A DNA stretch of 64,000 nucleotides from Palaemon carinicauda (lineage: Eukaryota; Arthropoda; Malacostraca; Decapoda; Palaemonidae). The notes beneath the pieces are model-generated. The model did not search any database, had not been told where the DNA came from, and saw only the letters and a program-made list of their open reading frames with translations. The DNA lies in assembly GCF_036898095.1 (NCBI RefSeq), contig NC_090725.1, positions 204,323,763 through 204,387,762 on the forward strand, given 5' to 3'. The position numbers and the translations under genes were made by a program. This document shows, one piece after another, positions 39,001 through 51,000 of the stretch; position 1 is the stretch's first letter; the number at the start of each line of letters is the position of its first letter.

Positions 39001-42000
39001 TTGTAGAGCGCTGACAAGCTGGTTAGTGGAACCTCTCAGACACTGCATCTTGATGTTTCAAGATGGTGTTTGACCACAAGTTCGAGACTTGGTGGGTAAT
39101 AAACTCGATCGTGCGAGTGCCTGAGAGTAAGAAGGTTTCCATAGCTTTCCTGATACGTTCCTTGGATAAATCCTCAAATTGTATAAGGATACCTAAGGTC
39201 CCAAACCAGATGTCCAGCCACAAAGTAGCTTGCATCGCATACTTGGTGACCTTTTCCTGATTAAGGATCTCGGTTACCGAGAACGAGACCTGCCGGCTTG
39301 AGTCTCTCTCAAGAGGGACTCCCCTGGTTAGCTCTTCCAGAGAGTGGTGAAGAGGAAGAGCTGAACTGGGTTCCTCCAAGATCTCAAAGTACCCCCTCTG
39401 CTGTACGCGAGGAGGTGGAAGGAGCTTGTTCGTAGCGCTGGCACGGTTGGAGGAGGCAAACTCAGAGAGCTGTTGGGAGATCTTGTCCCTGGTACTCTTC
39501 ACCCCTTGAGACCAGGGTAGGGCTGCACTGGTCTTTGAGGGTTTCTGAGTAACAAAGACACAGTCTGAGACCGTGCCTTTGCCCTCTCGAGGGGGTATCT
39601 CTGGGTCGGAAAACCCGTTGAGAACCCTCATTAGAGTCAGAACCTGCCAGAATGCATGCTCTGACACTTGTTGGTCTCCTCCTGTTGTAGGACTTGCAGC
39701 GAAGTCTTCTTCTATCCCCAAGAGCTTTTCTTGGGGTGAGTCACGGACATTCCCTGAGTGGCTGGCTGTCTCCATTCTAGGCCTAATGGAGGACTTTGGC
39801 AGTTTTGGAGTCTTTGGACTCCTTTGGAGGAAGGAGATAAGACTCCAATATCGAAGACCTGTGTGGCAAGTCCATCCTGGTCTCAGATTGCGGGGGGACT
39901 CTCCACGTGAAGAGAGGTTTCCTCTATTGGTGCGATGGAAGTGTGTCTCTCCTTGCGTGGTTCCCTTGGTGACGGAAGGTCTTCGTATGACAAGGAGGGA
40001 GTCTCTCTGTAAGAAACTGGAGGAACTTGTCTCGATGGTCTGCACAGAATCAATTTCGCCCTCGGGGAAGTGACGGCGTCAGAAACTCCTCTTTTCCTCT
40101 TCAAAGGGGTTGAGGAAGCCATGGTTCCGTGTCTTAAGTCTAGAGCTATAGGTCGCTCTGATGAGCGATCAGACAGGACTGGCTTGAAAGCCTGTCTTAC
40201 GGCTCTGACTAAGGCTGCTGGCTGATGGATGCACTGTCAGACAGATCCTCTGAAAGGAAAGGGGCCGAAGGTTCCCTACGAGGAGTCACTGTAATAGGTG
40301 GTTTCACCTTAGAAGGCAGTTTAAGGATCCTGAACCCCTCTGCCTGATTGTGTTTCCCTTCTCCTGCAGTGCGCAGTGGTATGCGTTTGCGGGGAGGGGA
40401 ATGAGGCGATGGCGACCTTGCCGGGTGAAGATTCTGGCGCTCGCGCGAAGAATATTGGTGCGAGCACATGGGAGAATATTGGTGCTCGCGCGCGGGAGAC
40501 TGCTGGCGAGCACACACGCAGGAGAATCTTGGCGCGCGGGAGAGTGTTGGCGCGCGTCCATAGGAGATAGTTGGTGCGTGCGCGAGGGAGATAGTTGGTG
40601 CGCAGGTGATCGCGAATATTCAGGAGAGCGCTGGAGCGCCGGTGAGAGTTGGCGCGTAGGTGAGGGCTGCAGTGTGATTGCCGTCTCACCTACAGACTTG
40701 TGCGCTGGAGAATGGTGGCGCGCGGGCGATGAAGGGCGCACATGTTGGCATGCAGGAGAGTGCTGGCGCGTAGGCGAGCGTTGGCACGCAGGTGCCACTG
40801 GCGCATAGGAGATCGCGGGCTCGTGGGCGCAGGAGACCGTGGGCGCGCTGGTGACCCTGGGCGTGAGCGAGCAGGGTGGGCAAGTGAACGTGGGCGCGCA
40901 GGAGAGCGCTGACGTGTAGGCAAACATTGGCGCGCAATCGCGTGAGACTGCTGCCGTCTGTGAGGTGGAGGGGCTGTAGAGTGACGAGCTGCTGGTGAGC
41001 GCTGAAGGTCTGGGCGCGTGGCGCGCAGGACGAGCTGCAGATTAATGGCGCGCAGCTGCGCACTTTTGTGGAGCTACAGTAGGCTCTACCGGTGACAGGA
41101 ATGGTGATGTTAGGTCGGCAGGTCTGAAGGATGGATGGTCGGCGTGCCCTTTGTAAGGGCGATCATCCACCGAAGGGGATCGCAAACAATCGGCAGAGAA
41201 GTCCAGGACCGAAGTCACAAGACTGGTTGCAGGTGCAGTGATGGTCGATGTATGAAGGTCTGACAGAGGAGGCTCCTCTGCCGGGGACTGCAGTGACGAT
41301 GATGAACCAAAGAGGCGCCTCTTCACCGGTGGTGAAGGGAGACCTCTAAGGCGAAGAGGAAGGCGAGCCTTCCGACGGATGCACCCTCTGGGGGCCGTTG
41401 GATCAGCAAGCTAAACGTCAGCAGTCCTCCAAAGAGGAGTCTCTATACGTGAACTCCCCCGAGGGAGAGAAACACTCGCAGGAGAGACAGACGTTGAACT
41501 TAGTTTCCCCCTCGGAGGATGGTCAGGAACGGGGGAAACTAAGTAGGCAGCAACTGCTGTAGAGTCTGGAGTGGCAGAGGAGATGGATGACACCGCATGA
41601 GACACTTCTGACACAACAACGTCGACAAGTGCCAGGGAATCTACCTCCGACGGCGACGATGATTGCTCAACAGAAGCACTCATGCAGATGAACTGCAGCA
41701 GGACTTCCTTGGAGGGCGGACCCATAAGCCCCAAGGAAGACCAAAGCTGTAAGAGGGGAGTTAATGACAAGGCCTCACCCAGGGGGAGAGGTGAGGTGGG
41801 GCTGCTTCGCTAGGGGAAGCAACATCATCTCTCGAGACCTGGGGTTGGCTGATAATAACTTAGTCTACGCTACTACTCGACAGTCTCTCGTAAGAGACCG
41901 AACGAGTAGGAGCTTCGGAGGAGGGTTGGGCGACGGAAGAAGAGGCTTTGGGTTTTTCCTCCTTCAAAGCAACCTTTGAAGGAGAAATATCCCGCTTGGA

Positions 42001-45000
42001 CTTCTACCGTCGTCGCGCAACCTCTCCCACTGGGAGGAAGACCACTCCCTACACTTATTAACACTATCACACCGTTGACCTCTGCAGGCAGGGCAAAGGG
42101 TGTAAGGATCATTCTCCACCGTCGACATATACTGTATGTCCCACAAGGGCGGCCGGAGAGTCCAAGACAGGTGCGCATAGTCGCAAAAGTCAACTTCACA
42201 CACACACAGTACTAAGAGGAAAGAAATAACAAAAGTCGTTAATGGCTGCCAATATTCGGCGAGGATGAAGAGCGGTAACGTCCGTTCACCATCCGAGCCG
42301 AAAGCAAAGTGAGCTCAATCACAGGTGTGTGAGGGGGAGCGGTAGCAAGCTACCCTCCCTACCCCCCTCTAATTAGCAGTGTGGGTAGTTAACCTTCGTT
42401 AAACATTAATGGCTCGTTATTTCAGCTACGACGAAAGTAATACCCCTATTAAATAGCGTGGTTTGTATTCCAGTTACGGAATAAATCTAAAATTATCTTT
42501 TCAAATTTTGCTGTCTTTGCTAGTCATCATCATATAAAAAGTCATCGTAATAAAATCCAAAGTTACCGTTATCAAAACCAAATAATAGTTATGAAAAATA
42601 GTCAAAATATGACAAATTCGAAGATAATTTGTATTTTTCCTAACCATACAAACCTTAGCTATTTACATTGGGTTTACCTTTTAGCGCAGCTGAAATGGCG
42701 AGCCATTAGAATTTAACGAGGGTGTATTACCCCCGCACTAGTTAGCGGGGGGGTAGGGGAGTGGTAGCTAGCTACCCCTCCCCCCCACACACAGATGAAT
42801 GCTCACTTTCACTTAGAGGTAGGACTTGTCTTGGGGAACAGGGCTGGCGGGCAAATATGTGTAAATAGCTAAGGTTTGTATGGTTAGGAAAAATACAAAT
42901 TATCTTCGAATTTGTCATTTGTTCCGTAACCGAAATACAAACCACGCTATTTACATTGGGTGACTTACCCATTATGTAGGGTGGAAAGTCCCCAGCCATA
43001 CTGGCTTTGGCTTTACCCGGGGACTCAGAATCCGAGTGAGTCGCACTCGAGAAAAGGAGTCCCTGCACCTCACAAGTTCCTTGCTCCGCAAGGAACCGTG
43101 TGGCCTACATAAGCTTGTGTGTGAAGGAAGAAGTGTGACCCGTCCTAGGCAGTTGACCTGGAGTTCCAGAAGGAACTCTGGGTTATGACGTTCCCAATAC
43201 CACCTCGTCAGGGTATGGGGGACGCGACAGTATTGACTCAATACTCGGAACACAAGGAAGCATGGTTTACCTGCAGAGGTTCGAGGTCAGCTATGCAGAG
43301 ACCAGGATGCTGCTTCCCCGTAGAGGGGATGATGAAGAAAGAAATAAGGGCCAGACACACTTCTTTCGTTCATGCAGACTAAAACCTGATAACAATGCCC
43401 TCAACCTTCTGCTACCTGTCCAAAAAGGAGCCTGAGGTTAGACCAGCTGTTGTGTAGCCACCAGAGAGCGATAGAAAACGTATCGAGACTCCTGTGGGTC
43501 ACGCCCTGCAGGAACCGGGCTGCGAAGGTCATTAGACGCTTCCAGACTCCAGCTTGTAGCACCTGCGTCACAGAGTAGTATTACTCAAAGGCGAGGGACG
43601 TTGCAATGAATCCAACATCGTGCTGTAGGGCAACGTGACGGGGGAGGGTCTGGAGACAGGTCGAGATGAATGTCCTTGAGTCCGGGCTGAAGAGGTATAC
43701 TGGTGACTCTCCCCCGTGTCCTCCTTGTGCTCCCAAATCGGCTGCAACTGAGGACAAACTGCAGCTGTTCCCAAAGCTAACCTCTCGATTCCTTTACTGG
43801 CAAGAAAGAGAAGGTCTTGGGACATCAGATACAGAATGGAGACTCGAAATCTTGAAGGAATTGGACCGAAGGGCCGGGACCCCAGATTCTGAGTCTAGCC
43901 AACAACTCAGGAGCGAACCTGAATGTTGCCTTCCCCTCTTCCTTAGAAAGGGCGGAGTCGTACGAGACCAAGAAGATTGCTTACACACTGGCCGTGGCCA
44001 GAGTGAGCAGGAGACCCAAGGCGGAATACAATCCGAGGACTGTCGTAAAGGGTCTTGAGAAGATCTCTTAAAGGACTAAAAGTCCGAGCCATGCTCCAAG
44101 TTGGAGGTCTTCCTCCGACTAGGGCAGGGACGATCGTAGCTTCGCATGAGCGAGGAAAAATCCAGCGGGCAGGAAAAAGTTATTCCTTTAAGCCTGAAGG
44201 TCAGGGAAAGGCTGAGCGACAGGCTTCATTGCCGAGAGCGGAAAGGAGTTTCCTCCCGCCGAAAGGCAATAAGACCGTTATTGCTGGAGAAGAGGCCTCA
44301 AGGGAAGAGGTATATCTCCCACGGCACCAACCACCGAAGACTCTTCACTTTGCCTGGAAGACCCCTGCGGATGACTATCGCAGATGACGCGACCTCCGTA
44401 CCGCGACTGTAGCGGGTTGTCTCTTCTTGAGGAGGAGGCGTAGTGTCTCCAGGCATGAAGCCGAAGCGACGCCCCGGTTCGGGAGAGATGTCGCAGTGTG
44501 GTTGTTTGAGTAGTCTGCGCCGTGAGAGAAGCTCTCCCGGGAGTTCCGTCAGGGGAAGCAGAGGGTCCAGAAACCGTTCTGCGCATAGTCCCAGTGGAGC
44601 TATCCCATTGAAAGGTTGACAGACAACCTGGTCTTGTTGAGACCCATTGTCCACAGACAAAAAGGAGGGAAGACGCAGGCGTCGAAGTTGTCCCACCATC
44701 ACCGGAATGCATCTTGCCAGAGTCTCGGGGTCTGAGACTGGGGATGAAGAACAGCGGAAGCTTGAGGTTCCAAGCTGTCGTGATCAGGTCCCCCAGACCA
44801 GGACTTGCTGGTTACTCAAGGTCAAAGACCCCCAGGTACACTCTTTCTACGAGGCTCTGCTCAGATAGTCGGAGAGAACATTCCTCTGCCTGGAATGAGA
44901 GAGCCGATGGTGGTATTGAGATAATCTCAATTATCCCGGTATCTCTACTGCAAGATGTGAAGGTGAAAAAGCGTCCGCTGCTGGTTAGAACACGCCAGAA

Positions 45001-48000
45001 TCATGAAGTCGACGCGCACGGGGCGACTCGGCAGGAGCTGTAGGATCTGTAGAGGGGCCAGAATACAGCCCCTAAGCCTGCCTGAATGATGGAGAGGTAT
45101 CCTTCAGGTCTTGACCATAGGCCTGGACCGGAACATGCCCCCCCCCCCCCCTTTCCTTTGACGAGTCCGAGAACAGCATCAAGAATGTGGGGAAAGGACG
45201 AGAATATCCACTACTATCAAGAGGTTCCATAGGTCAACACCCATTGCAGGTCTAAGAGTTCCGCTGGTCCCATAGGGGCCAGGAAGTCCGGTTAAACGTT
45301 GCCTGAAACCACCGGAACTTGGACCGCCCCACATGGAACTTATCCTGAGGCGACCGTTCGGACTATAGACGGGTCAATGAGGAAAGGAGAACTAGGAAAC
45401 GTTCCAAGGTAGGGCTGAAAGCTCTGCTTGACTGAGAACAGGTACTGCGACTCTCCTCAGTCTTGCCACAGTCAACTGAAAGGAAGGCTCGGAGGATGTG
45501 GCAACAGAATCTGGCGTCCCCAGGTGGTTACCCATCCAAGTACCGACCAGAACCGACATTGCTTAACCTCGCTGGACGGATGAGAAGCGGGGTTTCCAAC
45601 GTGGTAAGGCTGTTGACTCAATATCATGGCCAGATACTCCAGATGTTGAGGCAGAAGAAGAGAAGGCTCCAAGCAAAGTACCATGAACCCACACTCGTGG
45701 TAAGCATCCGGAAGCTTGTCCCGGCGCTGAAGAAGGTCGAACCCGAGCCTACCGGAGTTGACCAGCCCTCCAAAAAGCAGAGGAGGCGGAAGCCTGCACC
45801 TGAGCGGCTATGAGGAAAGCAGGGAGAGTTCTCTGGGGAAAAATACCTGCTATGCCACGGCGGGATAGCCACACTGCATCATAAGCAGGAATACTTGCAG
45901 TCTAGGCTGAATTCCACGAGCTCCCTGGAAGATGGATGGAATGGAAACTGAAAGTACCCGTCCTTCCGAACCAGGGTTTAAGGAGTCCTGTCGCCTCGTT
46001 ACCAGTCTGATCGATTCTGCTGTTCTACGCTGGCCGAAGTTTGTTCGACAAACTTGATCAGGGCTGAGAGGTCGACAACGGAACTCCACTCTCAGATCCT
46101 ACTCTACAAGAAAGGATCGACTGAAGAGGCCGGGGGTGAAGCCGTCGATGATCCTATGGAGGACCTTCGCCTAAGGTATGGATCATTCTGCCCAACCGGG
46201 CAACTCTTGCCGACGCTATGGCATAGAGGTTCAGAGACACTGAATTCGCTGACAGAGACGGCAGGCGCGATATCCTTGGCTGATCACAGAGATTGTGCGG
46301 GAATGGGCATCGGGAAGCTGTCATCCGGATGAGTAACCTTAAGCATCCTCCCAGCGAGAAACCTGCAATCCTAGAGTTCGTGAACTCTGCCGCTCCTTTT
46401 AGGACTATGCCCCCCCGGGGGAGCCTCCCGTGCCATCTGTTCCTGACAGGAGGAAACTGCAATTGGACACCTTGTCCCAGTTGTCGTAGCCGATAACTTA
46501 GGCCGACGTGGTTGAAAGAAAAGGGCGCTGGAGCCCTGCAGTGTCTGGAAGAAAGCGCCTTGGAGGAGTGAAAACGGAAGTCGATTTCCTCCGCACAGCC
46601 GCTGTCTAAGTCTCTGTCCTTGGGCACAAACAAACTCTTCTCAAGGATGGAAGGGTGTCTGAGGTCGTCGACCTCCACAGATGAGACACCCGAAGGAAGC
46701 CCTCAGTCAGCGCGTCCAGATGGTACAACATCGAGCTTGTCCGCAAGTTAGATACTTAACGACGAAAGGCCAAGGTGCCTGAGCTCGAGAGGAGGAAAGT
46801 ACCCATGATCTTCCTGTAGCTTCCTTAAACCAAACCTCGGGCCGTAACCGAGGAGGGAAAGGACCTGGTAAGCCCCCAGAGGAAGGGGTAAGCAGTCACC
46901 CCTTGTCCGATGGAGAAATCTCGAACAGAAAGCCCCCCGCCAAAAATCCTTCCAGGGAATGACGGGGAAGGGCTAACCCAGGTTCTGGAAAGAGGAGTGT
47001 TGCTCAGACCTCCCTGAAGTTTCTTCCTATTGTTGCAAGTGCCATGCTCTGCGTTTACGGGGTGAGGCCGTATTCTGGAAATACGCTCCAGAAGAACTCG
47101 CCAGGCTGGCCATGCTGCGAAAACCCCAATGGGAATCGTGGTCGCAATCGCCCTGGAGCTCGCGCGATGGCAATTCAAAGATTTGCGCGAGGGCGAACGT
47201 GGAAGCGCCCATGCGCGGTCACGCAGGAACGCAAACGAAGGTGAGCGAAGGAGCGCAGAAGGAGGGCGAGCGTGGTAGGAAGGGCGAGAGCTGGTGGTCG
47301 GCGAGCGATAACCCATAGACGAGCAATGGATACTGCAAGAAATAAGCCGACGTTTGTGCGAAGAAACACTGTCGGTTCGAGCGACGGAACACCGTCCGTC
47401 CGCGCGACGGAACACCGTCCGTCCGCGCGACGGAACACCGTCCGTCCGCGCGACGGAACACCGTCCGTCCGCGCGACGGAACACCGTCCGTCCGCGCGAC
47501 GGAACACCGTCCGTCCGAGCGACGGAACACAGTCCGTCCGCGCGATGGAATACCGGCGGGCGAACATTGGAGAGCATGGGCGCGGACGCCCATGAGCGTA
47601 GACATGCAGGCCCTTATGGGCGTGTGGGCGCGCAGGCGAATGATCGCACGGGCGCACAGGCAAGCGGTCGCGCAGGCGAACAGTCGCGCGGGCGAATGGT
47701 CTCGCGGGCGAACGGTCGCGCGGTCGCGAGGGTGGGCAGGTGAATGAGCGGGAGTCTGAGGCGGCGAACGCAAGCGTTAGCGCGATGGCGAGGAAACTCG
47801 CTGCCGCGTGGGCGAGGAAGACCGCTGGCGATATGGATCAACAGGCGATCGGTGGTGAGCTGGAGAGCGCTAACGCGCAGGTTGGCGATGGCGCGTTGTG
47901 GCATGTCGACGCGTTGGCGAGCGATGGCGAGCAGCATGCGCAGGTGAGCGATCGCGCGATGGCGAGCAGCATGCGCAGGTGAGCGATCGCGCGATGGCGA

Positions 48001-51000
48001 GCAGCATGCGAAGGTGAGCGATCGCGCGATGGCGAACAGCATGCGCAGGTGGGCGATCGCGCGATGGTGATCAGCATGCGCAGGTGGGCGGTCGCGCGAT
48101 GGCGATCAGCATCCGCAGGTGGCCGATCGCGCGATGGCGAGCAGCATCAGCAGGTGGGCGATCGAGCGATGGCGAGCAGCATCCGCAGGTGGGCGATCGC
48201 GCGATGGCGAGCAGCATCCGCAGGTGGGCGATCGCGCGAGGGCGAGCAGCATCAGCAGGTGGGCGATCGCGCGATGGCGAGCAGCATCCGCAGGTGAGCT
48301 AGTAACTGGCGAACCATGTTCCTTCAGAAATGTTTGAGAACACGCGGGCGATCCGAAGATCGCCAAGAGACAGGTGATCGCTGGCGAGCTGATGATCGCT
48401 GACGAGCAGAAGGCAACGCGTGGAAGCCTGCGCATAGAAGAAGAGTCCTTGACCCAGACCTGAACCGAAGTTCTAGATCGCGAGGGCGAACGTGGGCGCG
48501 TAACAGGAACCAACAGGAACAGCAGGGATGATCATCATGAGAGCGCTGACGAACAGGAGAGCGCAGATGAGCAGGAGAGCGCCTGTGCGCTAACACTGAG
48601 CAGGAGCAGGAGAGAACACAGCAGAAGGGCGCGCAGGGGAACCCTGACACGCAAGGGAAGAACCCCCGTGGGAGGCAACCCTTTGCCCCGAAGGGATCGT
48701 TGTCCGTCGGGAGACTGATGTCCGTCGGAAGACCGTTGTCTGTCCGCCGGGAGACTGATGTCCGTCGGAAGACCGTTGTCCGTCGGGAAGACCGTTGCCC
48801 ATCGGAAGACGAGATCAGACTGCTGTCCATCTGCACCAAGGCGGAAGATCAAGAAAAAGGAGTTGTAGGCTGCAAACGGAGATTCAAAAAGGCGCCTCTT
48901 AGCACCCTTATAGGGAGATGAGAGGCCCTTACGACGAGGCGGACGGTGGGCCTTACGGCGAGGGAGGCCAACAGCAACAGCAGCAGAAGAATCCTCCGAA
49001 GAGGAGTCTCTATGAGTGTACTCTCTCGCGAACGAAAGAGAAACACTTCGTAGAAGAGACTGGTCAGCCAGTGACCAAATAGGAGCAATCCTCCGAAGAG
49101 GAGCTCCTGCAGTTGCCCTTGAGCAAAACTGCAGGTGTGACCGCTCAGCACCAAGAGCATAGTCGCACGAAAAAAAGGCAAGAGAAGAACCCCCCAAAAG
49201 GGGAAAAACTCAAGCCTGGACAGGAAAAACTTCCCTCGGAAGGAAAGTTACCCGCCCAAGGAGGCAAGTCTCCTGAGAGTTCTAAAATGAACTGGAGAGC
49301 TGTCTGTCGTCACGGGAGTACTTCCAGTAGAAGGAGACACGCCCCTGACAAAAATACAAGGGGGGAGGCAGCAACAGCCGAATCCCCAGACCTCAACAAG
49401 ACAGCCCACACCGTTACCATATTACAGAAACGAACTAAATCGGTAACTGTAAAAAAATAAAACAAAAATCATTAGTACACATTCATTCCCCCGGGAAGGC
49501 TCCGAAAAGGAATCCCGAGGGAAAGGAAACAAGAATTACACAACAGGCAACAAGAATTACACAACAGGCACGTGCCCTCACAACCACTTACACTCACGGA
49601 AGGAGAGCTGTAACCAAAACAGATTTATAACAATTATAATTATGTAACTATGTAATTATGTAATTTAAAAATGAATGAACACTAAAGAAAGAACGAAAAC
49701 CCCGAAAGGAATCGTTCTACAAGCTGAAAAAAAAAAACTACTACAATTAGATTCATAAACTAATTGAGACAAACGTACGGCGCAGCAACCCCCCCACACG
49801 GAAAGGAAGCTACAAGGGCGTAGTAACACGTAGTAAAAGGGTGAACGACCTCAAGAGAGAGAGAGAGAGAGAAAGACCGAAGTCAAACTCAATCGCCACC
49901 CATAAAATACGCCGTGGTGGCCAAACTGCCGAGGACACCACGTAGATCGTACACTACACACACAAATCTGAAAAGGAAACTTACTGATTTCTATACTCAA
50001 ATATATATACAAACATGAAAACATGTTTACATATATATTGAGTAAAAGAAAAGTAAGCGATTAAGTAAAGACAAACAATGGCTGCCAAGAGAGGACCAAG
50101 ACAGAGACGTCTGTCACAGTCCGAGCCAAAAGTGAAAGTGAGCATTCATCTGTGTGTGAGGGGGGGAGGGGTAGCTAGCTACCACTCCCCTACCCTCCCG
50201 CTAACTAGCGCGGGGGTAATACACCCTCGTTAAATTCTAATGGCTCGCCATTTCAGCTGCGCTAAAAGGTAAACCCAATGTAAATAGCGTGGTTTGTATT
50301 TCGGTTACGGAACAAACAGTAGTTTTTGTTTGCCAGGACTTCTGAATGTATAAAAAACATGGTATTATTACAGTTTCAACCATTATGGGAAATCTATTAT
50401 ATTAATATTTTTCCTGAGTAAAGCATGTGATAACAAAACACTTCTTCTCAATACATCATTGTCACTAATGCATACTTAGAGAAAAAAAATATTTCAGGTA
50501 TTGAAGGTCTTGACTTTTTCTAAGTTTAGTGTATATCTTTCCATGGGCACGCAAGGTAGCTCTTGTTAGTTTGTATATATGTTTTCATCTTACTTGGCTC
50601 CTCCCCATTGCGTATTGTGACAATATTTGCTTGAATGCGCATTTCCTCCTCCCACTAATGTCGCTCCTCCAACCAAAATACTACTGGGATCTTTTAAAGT
50701 TATTATTGGCTTCCTGCTACTAATGTCGCTCTTCCAATGAAATTAAAGTTTTTTTTTCAAGAGTTATCGTTGGCTATTTTTTTCCCTTATAATTTGTTTT
50801 CGAAACGCCTGATTGTTGTTTACAGTATTTTCAATTTTGAAACCTGCCGGTCTCTATACGTTCGGACTCTCGTTACTTAACTGTCATGGATTCTCCGGTG
50901 CAGGTGTACAATATATGTCGCTATTCGTATTTTGAGGTGATCGCTCGATTTCATGGAAGTTATAATGGTACTCCAGAGGTTGTGAATAGGTTTCTTAGAG

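Larger units (their letters stand above)
38395..42480 (-). mobile_element. DIRS element H, gag-side part
   Basis: The outer tip 42310-42480 matches that of D/E/F (ggctcgttatttcagctacg, ggtttgtattcc, gttacggaataaa). The element has only gag sequence; RT and recombinase are missing, so it is truncated at about 38395 where gag low-complexity sequence meets the LINE fragment. Sense to CTR9. Confidence 0.72.
46700..49200 (-). pseudogene. DIRS D gag remnant
   Basis: Low-complexity gag with two tandem arrays (47381-47545 and 47906-48300). 49197-48900 keeps a better conserved stretch shared with E ([20 protein letters not shown]) and [14 protein letters not shown] (about 48912-48880). Confidence 0.65.
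42611..50314 (-). mobile_element. DIRS element D, full length, strongly decayed
   Basis: The left tip 42611-42790 and right tip 50150-50314 are inverted copies (tagctatttacattgggttt / aaacccaatgtaaatagc; ctgaaatggcgagccattag / ctaatggctcgccatttcag). Internal complementary copies of both tips lie side by side at 42850-42965, as in DIRS. Coding on the minus strand is gag at about 46700-49200 and RT/recombinase remnants at about 43560-46200. Sense to CTR9. Confidence 0.88.

Noticed and set aside
47381..48300. CRISPR-like array (regular 23- and 35-bp repeats)
   Set aside because: Units are contiguous tandem copies without unique spacers, lie in a DIRS gag and the DNA is eukaryotic.
47272..48337. 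Several overlapping plus-strand frames with Arg/Ala-rich repeats
   Set aside because: Tandem arrays without stops in any frame; the gag they belong to is on the minus strand.
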